A stretch of 64,000 nt of DNA, taken from NCBI RefSeq assembly GCF_026914265.1, contig NC_069135.1, positions 63,106,738-63,170,737 on the forward strand, given 5' to 3'. How positions within the stretch are numbered: the first letter of the stretch is position 1; each line of letters opens with the position of its first letter. Position numbers and translations under genes: made by a program. The notes under the pieces were generated by a model that saw only the letters and a program-made list of their open reading frames with translations, searched no databases and was not told where the DNA came from. The stretch is from Mya arenaria (Eukaryota; Mollusca; Bivalvia; Myida; Myidae). Positions 11,249 to 23,310 of this stretch are shown here, in pieces.

Positions 11249-12224
11249 CTTTAAATGATAAGGCTATAAAGTGTTGATGGAGTTGTTGTGGCAAAGTCCT
11301 CTGTTGTCGTTGTTGCTGATCTAACGCCGACGTTGATTCGCCCTCTTGAAACCGTCCTATTGTCTTTTTAGAAGCTATTAACTGCTCAATTGCGGGGTCC
11401 CGGTGAAACTTGTATCGGGGAACTTCACTCTTCCTACGCATCTCTTCCAGGGCTGTCTGGAGACGCGCAAGCCATTTTATAGCTCGTTTTCCTAATATTA
11501 ATAGCTGGTTGCCATTGCCGTCCTGTGCTTGAAGCTCCGACTTTAGTTGCTCAATGGATGAGTTCATGTTTGTGCATTTTAATTTCAGTTCATTCAGCAG
11601 TCTCTTGGATGTTCGTTTCTTCTGATCAATTTCTGCCAACAGTTCGTTCTCCCTTTGATCCAGGTACTGGTTAATTTCATTCCTGAATTTGCGAAGCTCA
11701 TTGATATTGGTTAGGCTTTCTTCGTCAACTGATTTCATGATCGCTTGTATGTCGTGTAAAAGTTTGCCAATGTTACTGGCCGTCTGGACAAGTCCTGTTT
11801 TCAGGCGGTTGTATTCTGCACCCTGCTGGTATTGTTTTGCCACTTGCATGATTTTCTCTACTTTGCAAGAGCGATGTTCGTCATTCTCAACTAAACAGTC
11901 TCCACACAAAAGTGCATCATGACTTGGACAGTAATATTTGATAAACTCTTTAGGATGAAGCTGACAAGTTTCTATAAACTTTTCATCTTCACTCTCTTCG
12001 CGAAATGAGGGAGGCATAATGTTTTTGTTTTGGAGGGCGTGGCTTTTGGTTATTTTCTGATTCCGGTGTACTCGGGCGCAGGTGGAACACAGGAACTCCT
12101 TGCAGACGGGACAGAAGGCCTCAGGGAGGATTTTCTTGCCGTCCTCCGCGCATGGCTGGCAGTAGGTGACGTCTGTCACCGATCCATACGCCATTTGTGC
12201 CTTTCGTCCGGGAACAGCATCCAT
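11249..12224 (-). CDS. TRIM-like gene A, B-box and coiled-coil exon
   Basis: The frame opens with MDAVPGRKAQMAYGS at 12224, 12 bases inside an exon that follows an acceptor AAATATTTCAG, so an upstream 5'-UTR exon is expected. It has two B-box-type zinc fingers: C22, C25, C38, C41, C46, C49, H53, H62, and C87, H90, C99, H102, C107, C110, H117, C120. A long charged coiled coil follows at about 140-265. There is no RING finger, so E3 ligase activity is not supported by the sequence; such RING-less B-box/propeller proteins are usually classed as TRIM-like. The exon ends after codon 325 plus one base (phase 1). Clear but diverged paralogue of C and E, and it lacks their DQVASDLA repeats. Confidence 0.9.
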
Positions 12225-12540
12225 CCTTATGAGTGCCTGAAATATTTAAGGAATATATGGCGTAGCTGCAGTTTGAACCATGAATCTATAATGATGGAAA
12301 AACTGTTTTTATTTCTTAGCAACATTAAATTCTTCCCTCTTTGTCCCTCCCTCCCAAATGTTCCTCCAGTCTCTTTTTGTCCCTCCCTCAATTACCCTTT
12401 CTCATCTTTTACCTTCCGTCTCTCTTTCTATGTCCATCCCTCTCCCCTCTGTCTTATCCACTATCTCTGTTCTTCTCTCAATCTCATCTCACCATCCATC
12501 CCTCCATCTCATCTCATCCTCTCTATCTCCCTATTTCTCT
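12225..12540. other. Gene A upstream intron edge with pyrimidine-rich tract
   Basis: The first bases (12237 upward) form the acceptor of the coding exon on the minus strand. From about 12330 the plus strand is a diffuse CCTCCCTC/CTCTATCTC tract running into the microsatellite. Long open frames in all directions are low-complexity. Confidence 0.7.
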
Positions 12541-12553
12541 CTCTCTATCTCCC

Positions 12554-12626
<73 letters not shown>

Positions 12627-12657
12627 TGTGTGTGTGCGTGTGTGTGTGCGTGTGTGC

Positions 12658-12688
<31 letters not shown>

Positions 12689-12760
12689 TGTGTGCGCGCG
12701 CGCGTTTGCTGTGTGTGTGCATGTGTGCGTGTGTGGGGGGAGTGTGCGTGTGTGAATTTG
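12541..12760. repeat. Compound (CT)n-(GT)n microsatellite
   Basis: A nearly pure (CT)n run at about 12556-12622 passes directly into a (GT)n/(GTGC)n run to about 12735, then into GT-rich degenerate sequence. The 101-499 residue frames crossing it are artefacts. Confidence 0.95.
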
Positions 12761-12967
12761 TGTGGGAGGGAAAGGGGATGCGTGTGGGGGGAGAGGGAGT
12801 GCGTGTGGGTGTCCCCGTGTGTGAATGAGAGGGGTCGCACGAGCTCGCACGTGTGTGCTTGTTTATTTACATCCCGGCAGAAGAGCGTTTTAAAAAGGGG
12901 ATGCTCCGACGTGTATGACGTCGTCCATCGGGTGAAATCCAAACTGCCACCTGTGTGTATTATCTCA

Positions 12968-14615
12968 GATGTCAGGAAAATACACAGGAGATGCTCCGAC
13001 GCTAGGTAAATACACAGGAGATGATCCGATACTAGGTCTATGCACAGGGGATGCTCAGACGTCAGGGCAATACCCCAGGAATGCTCTGACACAAGGGCAC
13101 TACACAGGAGATGCTCAGATGTCAGGGCATTACACAGGTGATGCTCAGATATAAGGGCAATACATAAGGGATGCCCAGACGTCAGGGCAATAATCAAGTG
13201 ATGCCCAGAAGTCAGGGCAATACACAGGGGATGCTCAGACACTTTGACAGTAAACAGGCGATGCTCAGACGCTAGGTCAATACACGGGAGATGTCCAGAT
13301 GTCAGGGCAATACAATGAGGACGCTCAGACGTCAGGGCAGTACACAGGATATGCTCAGACGTCAAGGCAATACACAATAGATGCTCAGACGTCAGGCTCA
13401 TACACAAGGGATGCTGAGACGTCAGGGCAATACACGGGAAATACCCTGATACATTAGCAATACACAGGGGATGCTCCGACGCTAGGTCAAAACACAGGGG
13501 ATGCTCCGACGCTAGGTCAATACACAGGAGATGGTAAGACTTCAGGGCAATACACAGGAGATGGTCAGACGTCAGGCCAATACACAGGGGATGCTCAGAC
13601 GTCAGGACAATACACGTGGGAAGCTCTGACACCTGGGTAATACACAGGGGATGCTCCGACGTAAGGGAAATACACAGGAGATGCCCAGATGTCAGGGCAA
13701 TACACAGAGGATGCTCAGACGTCAGGGCAATACACAGGAGATGGTCATACTTATGTGCAATACACAGGGGATGCTCCGACGCTAGGTCAATACACAGGAG
13801 ATACTCAAACGTAAGGGCAATACACAGGAGATACTCAGACGTCAGGGAAATACACAGGGGTTGCTCAGACACCTGGACAATACACAGGGATTGCTTCGAC
13901 GTCAGGGCAATACACAGGGGATGCTCAAACGCTAGATCAATACACATGAGATGCTCAGACGTAAGGGCAATACACAGAAGATGTTCGGAAATCATAGAAA
14001 TACACAGGGGATGCTCAGACATCAAGGCAATTAACAAGGGATGCTCAGACACCTGGGCAATACCCAGGAATTGCTCAGACGCTATGTAAATTCATAGGAG
14101 ATGATCCGACGTCATGGCAATACACAGAGGATGCTCAGACGTCAGGGCAATACACAAGGGATGCTCAGACGTCAGGGAAATACACATGGGATGCTCAGAC
14201 ATAAGGGCAATGTACAGGGGATGCTCAGACACCTCAGCAATACCCAGGAATTGCTCCGACGCTTTGTAAATACATAGGAGATGATCCGACGTCATGGCAA
14301 TACACAGAGGATGCTGAGACGTCAGGGCAATGCACAGGGGGTGCTCAGACGTCAGGGCAATACACAGGGGATGCTCAAACGTCAGGGTAATACACAGGGG
14401 ATGCTCAGACGTCAGGGCAATACACAGGGGATTCTTAGACACAAGGGCAATAAACATGGGCTTCCCCGAAGCAAGAGCAATACACAGGGTATGCTCTTAT
14501 ACCAGGGCATTAAATAGTGGATGCTCAGAAACCAGGGCAATAACCACTGGGTTTTCCGAAACCAAGGCTTTACACAAAGGATGCATCCGACAACAGGGCT
14601 ATAATACACAAAGTT
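12968..14615. repeat. 30-bp minisatellite array 5' of gene A
   Basis: About 55 tandem units of 30 bp, of type CAGACGTCAGGGCAATACAC followed by AGGGGATGCT. Because 30 is divisible by three, the array stays open in frame and the minus strand reads SEHPLCIALT-like decapeptides over 1.5 kb. Units decay after about 14440. Position suggests the 5' intron or promoter side of gene A. Confidence 0.93.
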
Positions 14616-16859
14616 TTCAAAAGGGCATATAATTATTATATATAAAAGAATATGCATAGCCAATGTATATCTTTATTTTCCCCATGTGAAATAAACAAAT
14701 AAGAGTTATATAATAGTGATATAACTGCTATATTTCTAACCTTTTGGTACATGGTCAATATTGTAATATCCAAATTTGGATTCACTATGGTTAAATCATA
14801 TCAATGAATGTAGGACAAAATATACCATGGAAAAAACGTCCATGTCATTTTTGATAAAACCTCCCCCTTCAGGGTGAAAAAAGCCTCCAACTTCATTTCG
14901 ACAGGATGGAAAAAAAGTCCCAATTCACTCCCAAAAAACATCCAAGATCCATGATATGTTTTGTACGGCTTTCGGCTATTAAAAAAGACACTCAGATCTG
15001 TTATCTGATAGACAGCAGACAAAAATAAAAATTAAGATCAATACACATAAGTTGTGTAATATAAACGGGCTTGGGAGAGGGAAAGTCACTTAATAAAGGC
15101 TTAAATATGGTATTTTATGTTGTTTTTTTGTTGTTGTTTTTTACGTGAATTGTTGGTGTCTACTTCAACGAAGGGATCAAACAGAGCACAATGCAAATGT
15201 TGGTCGTTATGTTGAACGTAAGAATGGGCGTCCATTCTACAAAAAAAGCTACATAGACAAGCCATGTTGTCAAAAAATCAAATATAAACCCGGTTTAGAG
15301 GCAACAGTTTTTTAAGTATCGTCACCACAATAACTGTAAAGCGAATCAACGAAAGACGAATTAGTTACCGTGAACATTCAGCTGTAGCTGCCCGTGACCA
15401 GCTGTTTTGGGGGAGCAAACGGTCAGAAGATATCATGGCTAATAGTATGCTGACCAATAACCATGACCGTTCACTTATAGGAGCTTGTGACCAGTAATGA
15501 TTTTGGAACCAGACGATCAGAAGATGTCAAATCACCCAACCTAAGCTTTCAATACACTTAAGAACTAATATCATGATCGTTCTTCGATCCAAGCTTATCG
15601 AAAATTCTCTGGTATATATTCTCAACCAAGCTCATCATTTATAATCGTAGTATAATGTTAGGGAAAAGGAACTAAAAGTTTCTTATAGCATAGTTTTTTA
15701 TATATTATTTAACCAATTTCATGTACTTAGTAAGGTCGTTAAATATACAAAACAAAACTGAGTACTCAAGTACATTTCTTGCTCTTAAAGGCACACACTA
15801 CAGGTTGATGAAAAACATGTTAGTTTTTAAATTCAACGCAATGTCGTGTTTAACTTATTTGAAATTAATACTAAAAATGCTTATGATTCAGGTACAGATA
15901 ACAAAAAATCGCGAACGCTCGGTGATTTTTAACTTGGTTATTTTTGACCACGAAGCTAATAATTGAACAAAAGAATATTGATAAAGCTATTGTTTTATCT
16001 GTACCTAAGTCTTATGCTATTGTATTTCTATATATTTTGCATCAACCTATATTGTGTGCTTTAAACCCTTATTACTAAAACATTCATCAAGTTTTACAAA
16101 AGAACATATGTATAACAAAAATATGATAACTAAAACTATGCTATGATATAAACTAAATTAATTGCTTTAAGTAGTGATTGAGTTCTTTTGCTTGCAATCT
16201 TTATACTATTATGCCCATGGTAAGTTGATATCCCTATATTGTATTAAAAGCTAGCCACGAGATATAGCGTGTTTAACATTGTGTCCGTAAATAGAATCAT
16301 ATGACTTCAATAGGGCTGCCTTTGACAGTAGACGTAAGGTATTGTTTGTGTGATCGTGTGAAGTTACGGATAATAAGTGACTGAAATATTTTGTCAATGA
16401 TAAACACACAATGATTTTATCAAAGGTCATAGAACTTCAGTTGCTATGAATAGTTAACATAAAGACAAAACTATTGTTTTATAAAACAGCATGAAAAACA
16501 GTGCGTGTTTTTTCCTAATATTCCTCTGCAAAAAAACTCATGGTTCGCTTCAAACGAAGTGGTACAGTTGCATATGACCATTAGCTGACCCATTTGGTTG
16601 TCACTGTCAGTAGGTCGAATATCAAGGTTAGGGTCAATCATTATGTATGCCAAATATGTCATATGTTAGGACACACTGACTGTACTGTGACACATTGTTT
16701 GCGCGATTACTTTAGGTTGATCTTGATCAGTAGATGACTAGGGGTTCGTAGGTTAACGCTGAAGGTCACTGACACCGTATTTGTGAATATTTATGAAAAC
16801 ATAGAGTAACGATCAATGGATTATGAATAGATTAAAACAGAAGTTGATTTGTTTAACAT
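14616..16859. other. Non-coding, nothing recognised
   Basis: AT-rich sequence with only short chance frames (for example 15721-15966 plus, 16471-16662 minus) that show no domain or splice support. Confidence 0.5.
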
Positions 16860-16899
16860 TTCACAACGATTGCAAAAAAATGATATTACCTGTGGTAAG

Positions 16900-17075
16900 T
16901 CAATGTCACTGGAACGATGCTGTACGAGAGTGTGGTCTTGTGTTGTAGAAGAAACCTGAGCGCCCGGATAAACCCGATTGTCCGGCTTGGTGACAACCAA
17001 CCAAACTCACAAACGCACAGGCCGGATCGAGCCCGAGAGGCCTTGGTAAGAAGCGAACACTACCCGGAAAGCTGA
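16900..17075 (-). repeat. SINE-like dispersed repeat fragment
   Basis: GC-richer island in AT-rich DNA. On the minus strand it carries GGGCTCGATCCGGCC, close to a tRNA-type B box (GGTTCGANTCC), and the AAACC...CCCGGATAAACCC...CCGGCTTGGTGAC words of a repeat common in bivalve genomes (from memory, not searched). A 3' tail was not delimited. Confidence 0.45.
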
Positions 17076-17147
17076 AATAAGTATATTGTCCATGTATAAC
17101 ATTTACCTATGAAGATATTTCATAGATGTCTTATAGCCTGAAAAATA

Positions 17148-17150
<3 letters not shown>

Positions 17151-17242
<92 letters not shown>
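17151..17242. repeat. (AT)n microsatellite
   Basis: About 90 bases of uninterrupted AT dinucleotides after CTGT. Confidence 0.97.
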
Positions 17243-17245
<3 letters not shown>

Positions 17246-18687
17246 CAACTATTTTTTTGAAAAGATTGTTATTATTTGTTGCCTTACATTGTTTTGTCTA
17301 TCGGCTGTTTTGATGTTTGTATGTCCTAGATAATTGTGTCAATCAATCAGGATCTTGGTTACATTTAATGTTATTATAAAACTTACTTGGCTTGTAACAT
17401 TTGTTTGTACTCGACCACCCTTTCTTAAACTTTTTTAATCCATTCTTAAACATAATTTCTACCTAGTATGTTATGTTCCATGTATTGTAGCATTTGTTTT
17501 CTCTCTTGCTTAATGCTTGTTTGACCTCGATCCTTTTGCTTTTGCTTTTTATCAGGATCTTGTTGAGGATAATGTTTTAGGCTAGGAGGCTTGTCTCTGT
17601 TATTACGATTGTTGTATTGGACGCAGAAATCATGTATAGTCTGTGCTCAAGAAGAGTGGTGCTCCAAGGTTAATGTGCACTACCAATGAATGATGTCATA
17701 TGAATCGTTATTGGTCACATGTGACAGCGGCATTTCAAACAACTCGTACATCGACTCCTAAAAGTATGTTTTTTATACACGTTCTACTTAAAAATATAAA
17801 TACACATGCTTCAACTATTTTAAATACGATATATTTAAGGTAGCACATCCCTTATGAAAGCATTCAGTTGAAACTCTTCAATTTGAATGAATTAGCCTAA
17901 GTTGTTCATTACATAACTACAAATCGTCTGAGAGTTTTAAGGTATAGGTTCGAATCCACCCAAAAGCACGAATATTATTGTTATTATTTGTTTTAGTTTT
18001 AAATTATCATTTTGAATTTTCATTAAACAGTAATTAAATATTGTAATATTTAATATAAATAATATATAATTTAATAATAAATTTGCTGGCTTGGCTTAAA
18101 TAGGTATTTGGGAAATTCAAACTCTATAATATTTTAATCGAGACAGTAAAACAATATGTTAAAATTGTAAAACCATATTGCTATTTTTAGTACAGTTTGA
18201 TTATATTTGTTGATGATGTGATCAACAATGATTTATTTAGGAAAAGAAGTGAACTTTTGCTACTATGATACCAAAGTATACCAAAATGTTGAAAAGGGTG
18301 TGGAACAAAGGATTCTTACTGTATCTTGCGTAATGATCTAGACTTTCGCTCTTCATCGTTTAGGTTACTTTTGGCTTACACGGTATGAATTCAAAACATG
18401 AACAAGACATGATTATATATAATTATGTATAACATAAATAACTGTCAAACGTCTTAAAATGAGGAGTGGTAAATGATATAATAAAACGATGTTTCATTCA
18501 CTCTATATAAGAATATGTAAAGATGCATAGTTATCATACAGTATTATTCATTTGTATTTTATATAGTCATTCTTCATATCTTACATTTTCGTTTGTTCAA
18601 TAAAATTAATGTCAAGTTTTGTTCTGTATGTTTTCTTTCAATTTGTTCTGATTATAATGTTCCATGTCTGTTCAGATCGGAAGAAAT

Positions 18688-18692
<5 letters not shown>
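17243..18692. other. Non-coding, nothing recognised
   Basis: AT-rich, no supported frame, no clear repeat. Confidence 0.5.

Positions 18693-18747
<55 letters not shown>
18693..18747. repeat. (CT)n microsatellite
   Basis: About 55 bases of CT dinucleotides between AAAAAT and GTTTTAAC. Confidence 0.96.
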
Positions 18748-18752
<5 letters not shown>

Positions 18753-20329
18753 ACAAGCATTTTGAAATGGGTGTAGGCTAATTAAAGTTCAAATAGAATT
18801 GTTACTTGACGAACAAAATCTTTTAAATTTTGGTTTTGAATTCAGTAAATACGAGTACATATAAATTATCAAAATGATCATAATTTGAAATAATGCCCAT
18901 TAGGGTCTAACTACCTTAATTTTACGTTCTATTTAAAATGAAAAATGCATAATGCACTTGCCATAACACATTTCAACTTAAGTATCTAGTCTTTCTTTTC
19001 CCTGACTTTAATTTAGATGTATGCGTTTTTAATCCTGGCGTTTTAACAAATCATTCCATCTAAACTGATTTATTCTCTTACATCTCCATTCAAATCTTCA
19101 AATCACATTGGTGGGTATAGACATTGAAGGAGCTGCCAATCTTGTCAATCGTTGAATACTGCTGTATTAAGTTCCGTTTTAAATAATTGTATGTATTTTT
19201 AAAGACTTACTCAAATTTCATTTGATACTGAAAATATAATTTGCAAATGTTAAAACCTTCATAAATGTATATAATAAAATATATAAAGGTTAAACAATAC
19301 ATTTTGATAATGTCCACAAATAAACAAGCAGAATTAGATGTTAAAACGCGGGGTTTTAGGGCGTATCGTTTGATGTGCGCCCCTCCTACATAATTAAATA
19401 AATGATTTGCTGCATATGGGCGTGTCCGATATTGACTTAGATGCACATAGGCAATTATACGGGGTGGGGCTGTCGGGAACGTCCCTTCCCCTTAATTTGC
19501 TAATATTTTAGTGGTTTATATTTTTTCCCAAAAAAATGTTATCAAAATGCATCGCTTTATATGGCAAAACCATCATTTTCGTTAAGCGCAAGTTTCGAAC
19601 AATTACTTTCATTAAGATTTTATTATGATATGTCAGACATTATGTCGCCTTATAAGCAAACATAATAAATATGAAGCGCAATGATTTCGAAAATTTATGC
19701 GGAAGTCAATTCTGATATTAAATTTCCTATTTCAAATCGAATTATACAATTTCAAACTAATCTAAACATAACGTTCACTAGAATATAAATGTAAAGTATA
19801 CTTACAAATACTATTAGCCAATCTGATAACTGTCCAGTGCCAGATTTTATTCGGTGTAGTCTTTATATTTCTGCTCAACAAAACTTCTGTCATTTAACAG
19901 AACGTAAACATGAATTGACAAATATTTTTGAAACGAAACTAGTAACTTCCTGTTTTAGGGTAGAGATTACCTTTCAAGCTTAGTATTGTTTTTGTTTAGC
20001 TTTATCTTCCCTTAATAATTGTTTCAAACTGCTGACAGTATCAAAGGGTAGTGCAAACAATTATGTACACAAATATGCACCACTTACTTCTCATTGTTTG
20101 CAAATAAATTTAGTAAAACGTAAATTGATTCATATCAATCCGTTAAACAAAACACACCCACTTGACAGTGCTGCCTACTTTGAAAGCTCCGCCTTGTGTA
20201 CTTAATGAAGTGATATGGAACGATGCAACTCTACAACAAACCCAAAACAAAACAAAAACAACTCTACAACAGGTTAATAACCCAATAAGGTAGGTGAATG
20301 AGAAATCTTAATAACTGGCCTTGTACAAT
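18748..20329. other. Non-coding, nothing recognised
   Basis: AT-rich. Short frames such as 19207-19446 (minus) have no support. Upstream exons of the HMIT-like gene might lie in 15000-21000, but none could be identified. Confidence 0.45.
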
Positions 20330-21080
20330 TTTCCCACATACTTTCATAATACGGTTTCACTAATTAAGCACAGGGCAGCTGTATATGGACATCTGAAAAA
20401 AAGAAGCTGACCAGTGCAGTCATGTTTCGTGCGTTGAACTGTAAAACCTCTGTCGGAGTCTGATTACTGAGGGAAGCAAGATTGACAAAAGGTCATTCGA
20501 GGATCAAGGACTGGACAAACATTCATTAGAATTCCCCCTACGATGCAATAATACGAATATCACTGAATTATATATAATTCACCGAGTATCATTGAAATGT
20601 AACCATTCATAGCTGTGAGAACAATGTAGATATTTTCTTGCCACATTATGACTTAGGGCAAACGAATGCGTGTAGACTTAAATTTACTTTTTACTTTTGT
20701 TAGGTGAAATCGGTGTCAACTTTATTTATTCTGTGGACGAAAGCATAAGAGCATATATTATTATGCTACGTTACAAATGATTATTTTAGTAAAGGAGTTC
20801 TGAGCTAATATTTTAGAAATTATAAGTGATCCTCATTGATACATCATACGTCTACAGTATCAGGTTTACCGGAAATGTCCTATTAGGGCAGCATTCCATA
20901 ACAGACACGCATGTGGGCTTTTGATGGCTCTATTTTCCGATTCTGCGACTCGAACAATGCTTACATTAACTCTAAACTAAATAATGTATCAGCAAATTTG
21001 TTCACATTAACATCATAACATTGATGCCATTTGGTTAAAGCGCACCTGATTAGCCAATCGTAACATCACGGTCATCTCCG
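20330..21080 (+). other. HMIT-like intron, presumed original copy
   Basis: A diverged match to 5170-6090 and 52085-52930, for example around TAATTAAGCACAGGGC, TTCACCGAG and GTGATCCTCATTGA. In those duplicates it lies 5' of the cysteine-rich-loop exon, so here it marks the same intron at the locus whose last two exons remain open at 25723-26386. Confidence 0.6.
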
Positions 21081-21274
21081 GCCAGCTTCGAGATAGACAA
21101 ACACATGCTTTTGCGTAATTTAAATGGCAGTGATTATGAAAGCATGCATGTGTATAAAGTGATTTATCAAGTAAAATATATAATAAAGTGTTATAAAATC
21201 TGCGTTTTGATTTGGAATGTTGTATTTGACTCTCTTATATCTTGCGCCTTGTACAATTCAATCTGCAAATTTGC

Positions 21275-21470
21275 CCGATAAACTGGTGAGGATGGGGGTT
21301 ATCAATGTCCGGACAACCGCTGAGGATCGGGGTTATCAATGCCCAGGCAACTGGTGAGGATCGGGGTTATCAATGCCTGAACAGCTGGTGAGGATTGGGG
21401 CCGAAAAACTGGTGAGGATTGGGGTTATCAATGCCCGGACTACCTGTGAGGATCGGGGTTATCAATGCCC
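21275..21470. repeat. Short minisatellite (about 35-40 bp units)
   Basis: Four to six units built on GGGGTTATCAATGCCCGGAC and CTGGTGAGGAT. Relatives reappear at 22840-23300 and 24595-24690. Confidence 0.85.
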
Positions 21471-22000
21471 GTACAATCATTAATGATGCAGCATCTAGGT
21501 GGCGTACAATCATTAATGATGCAGCATATAGGTGGCGTACAATCATTAATGATGCAGCATCTAGGTGGCGTACAATCATTAATGATGCAGCATCTAGGTG
21601 GCGTACGATCATTAATGATGCAGCATTTAGGTGGCGTACAATCATTATTGTTGCAGTACCTAGGTGACGTACAATCATTAACGATGCAGCATTTAAGTGG
21701 CATACAATCATTATTGCTGCAACATCTAGGTGGCGTACAATCATTAATGATGCAGCATTTAGGTGGCGCTCAATCACTGATGATGCAGCATTTAGGTGGC
21801 GTTCAATCATTGATAATGCAGCATTGAGGTGGCGTACAATCATTAATAATGCAGAATTTAGGTGGAGTTCAATCATTGAAGATGCAGCATTTAGGTGGCG
21901 TAAAATCATTAATGATGCAACATTTAGAAAGTTTACAATCAGGGATGATAGGGGGCGTAAAGTCAAAGTTTCTGTAGCATTTAGGGGGGCTTACAATAAT
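21471..22000. repeat. 33-bp minisatellite array
   Basis: About 16 units of 33 bp: GTACAATCATTAATGATGCA then GCATCTAGGTGGC. The core ATCATTAATGAT is itself a perfect palindrome. Unit length keeps frames open (TIINDAASRWR on plus; minus frames likewise), so the 198-residue frame at 21370-21966 is an artefact. Confidence 0.93.
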
Positions 22001-22835
22001 TTATGGTGCCGCGTTAAGTAAACGTACAGTTACTGAAATGTAGAGGGAGAACAATCAGTGATGATATTTAAGCGTTGAAGGGGCATACATTCACTTATGA
22101 TGCAACATTTAGGAGCCGCACTATCACTTATGAATAAGCGTTTAGAATGCCTACAGTAACTGTGAATACTGAGATAGCGATTATTGGGTATACATTCACT
22201 GATAATGTAGCAGCTATGGGCTAAATCACTTACAGTCAAGCGTAATATAGGCGTACATTTACTGATTATGTAGTGTTTATGGGGGCATACCATCACTAAT
22301 GATGCAGCTTTAGGGGGCGTAAAATCGCTGATAATGTAACCTTTAGCGGGCGTACACTCACTGGTGATGCAATATTTAAGAGACGATCATTTACTTATTA
22401 TGTGGCATTTAGGGGGCGTACAACCGCTGATAATGTAACCTTTAGCGGGCGTACACTCACTGGTGATGCAACATTTAAGGGAAGATCATTTAATTATTAT
22501 GTGGCATTTAGGGTGCGTATAGTCACTGACAGTGGAATGTTAAGTAGGCGTTCACTGGTGATAAGACATAACAGGGAAAAACACTCTCTAATTGTGTGGC
22601 ATTTAGGGTGCGCATAGTCACAGATAATAAGGTATTAGGGGTGTTACCACTACTAATATAGTATTACGGGATGTTACATATGCGATAAAGCTGCGTATAC
22701 ACGACAAACATTCATTTAAATTGCAGCATTTAGGGGGCGAACAGTGATCGATAATATAGTATTTGGGGATGGTGTAACCACTGCTGATATCATATTTAGG
22801 GATGGTACAGTGATAAAGTATTTTATAGGCGTGGG
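22001..22835. repeat. Decayed minisatellite related to the 33-bp array
   Basis: Units of about 40-50 bp with GTACA-TCACTGATGATGCA and ATTTAGGGGGCG words. A local near-perfect duplicate of about 110 bp (GCGGGCGTACACTCACTGG) occurs at about 22320 and 22415. Isolated units recur near 23915-23970 and 24200-24310, so later insertions split the array. Confidence 0.75.
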
Positions 22836-23310
22836 TGGGGAGGGGCGGGTCATTTTTTTACTGTAGGTGGTTATATCGACACCTGAACTATTGATGTAAA
22901 TGGGGTTGATATAAACGCCTGAAGAATTGGTTTGGTTGTGGGCATATATTGGGTGAGTTCATTATACCGACGACGCCTGGACAATTGGTTATTTAAATGC
23001 CTGAACAATTGGTTAAGAGGGGGTCATATCAACGCCTGAACGATTGGCGTCGGTGGGAGGATCATTTGTTGAGATAGGTTGATATATTGACGACGCGTAA
23101 ATAATTGGTGCGGAAGGGGCATGATATAAACGCCTGAAAAACGGGTTTAGATGGGGTCATATCAATACTCGAACAATTGTTGGGGATGGGGTTGTCATAT
23201 CGACGCCTGAATCAATTGTGTGCATGGGGGTTATTTCAACGCCTTAACCATTGCTGTGGATGTGGATATGCCAATGCCAAATCTACGCCTTAACAGTTTG
23301 TGGAGTTCCG
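22836..23310. repeat. Decayed minisatellite (ATATCAACGCCTGAACAATTGG type)
   Basis: About nine uneven units of 45-60 bp with CATATCAACGCCTGAACAAT and GGTGGGG spacers. Same family as 21275-21470 and 24595-24690. A run of nine G lies at about 23318-23326. Confidence 0.75.

Noticed and set aside
11689..11922. Plus-strand frames opposite the B-box/coiled-coil exons (also 37627-37977, 38173-38370, 60067-60417, 60613-60810)
   Set aside because: Antisense shadows of real exons; conserved between copies only because the sense exon is.
12030..13009. Overlapping frames of 156-241 residues with long SLSLSL and VCVCVC runs
   Set aside because: Products of the (CT)n-(GT)n microsatellite and the antisense of gene A exon 1.
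16900..17075. tRNA gene on the minus strand (B-box-like GGGCTCGATCCGG)
   Set aside because: No cloverleaf, anticodon arm or A box in the right place could be drawn; fits a SINE-like repeat better.
21370..21966. 198-residue frame with HLNAASLMIVR repeats
   Set aside because: 33-bp minisatellite keeps the frame open in several registers on both strands.
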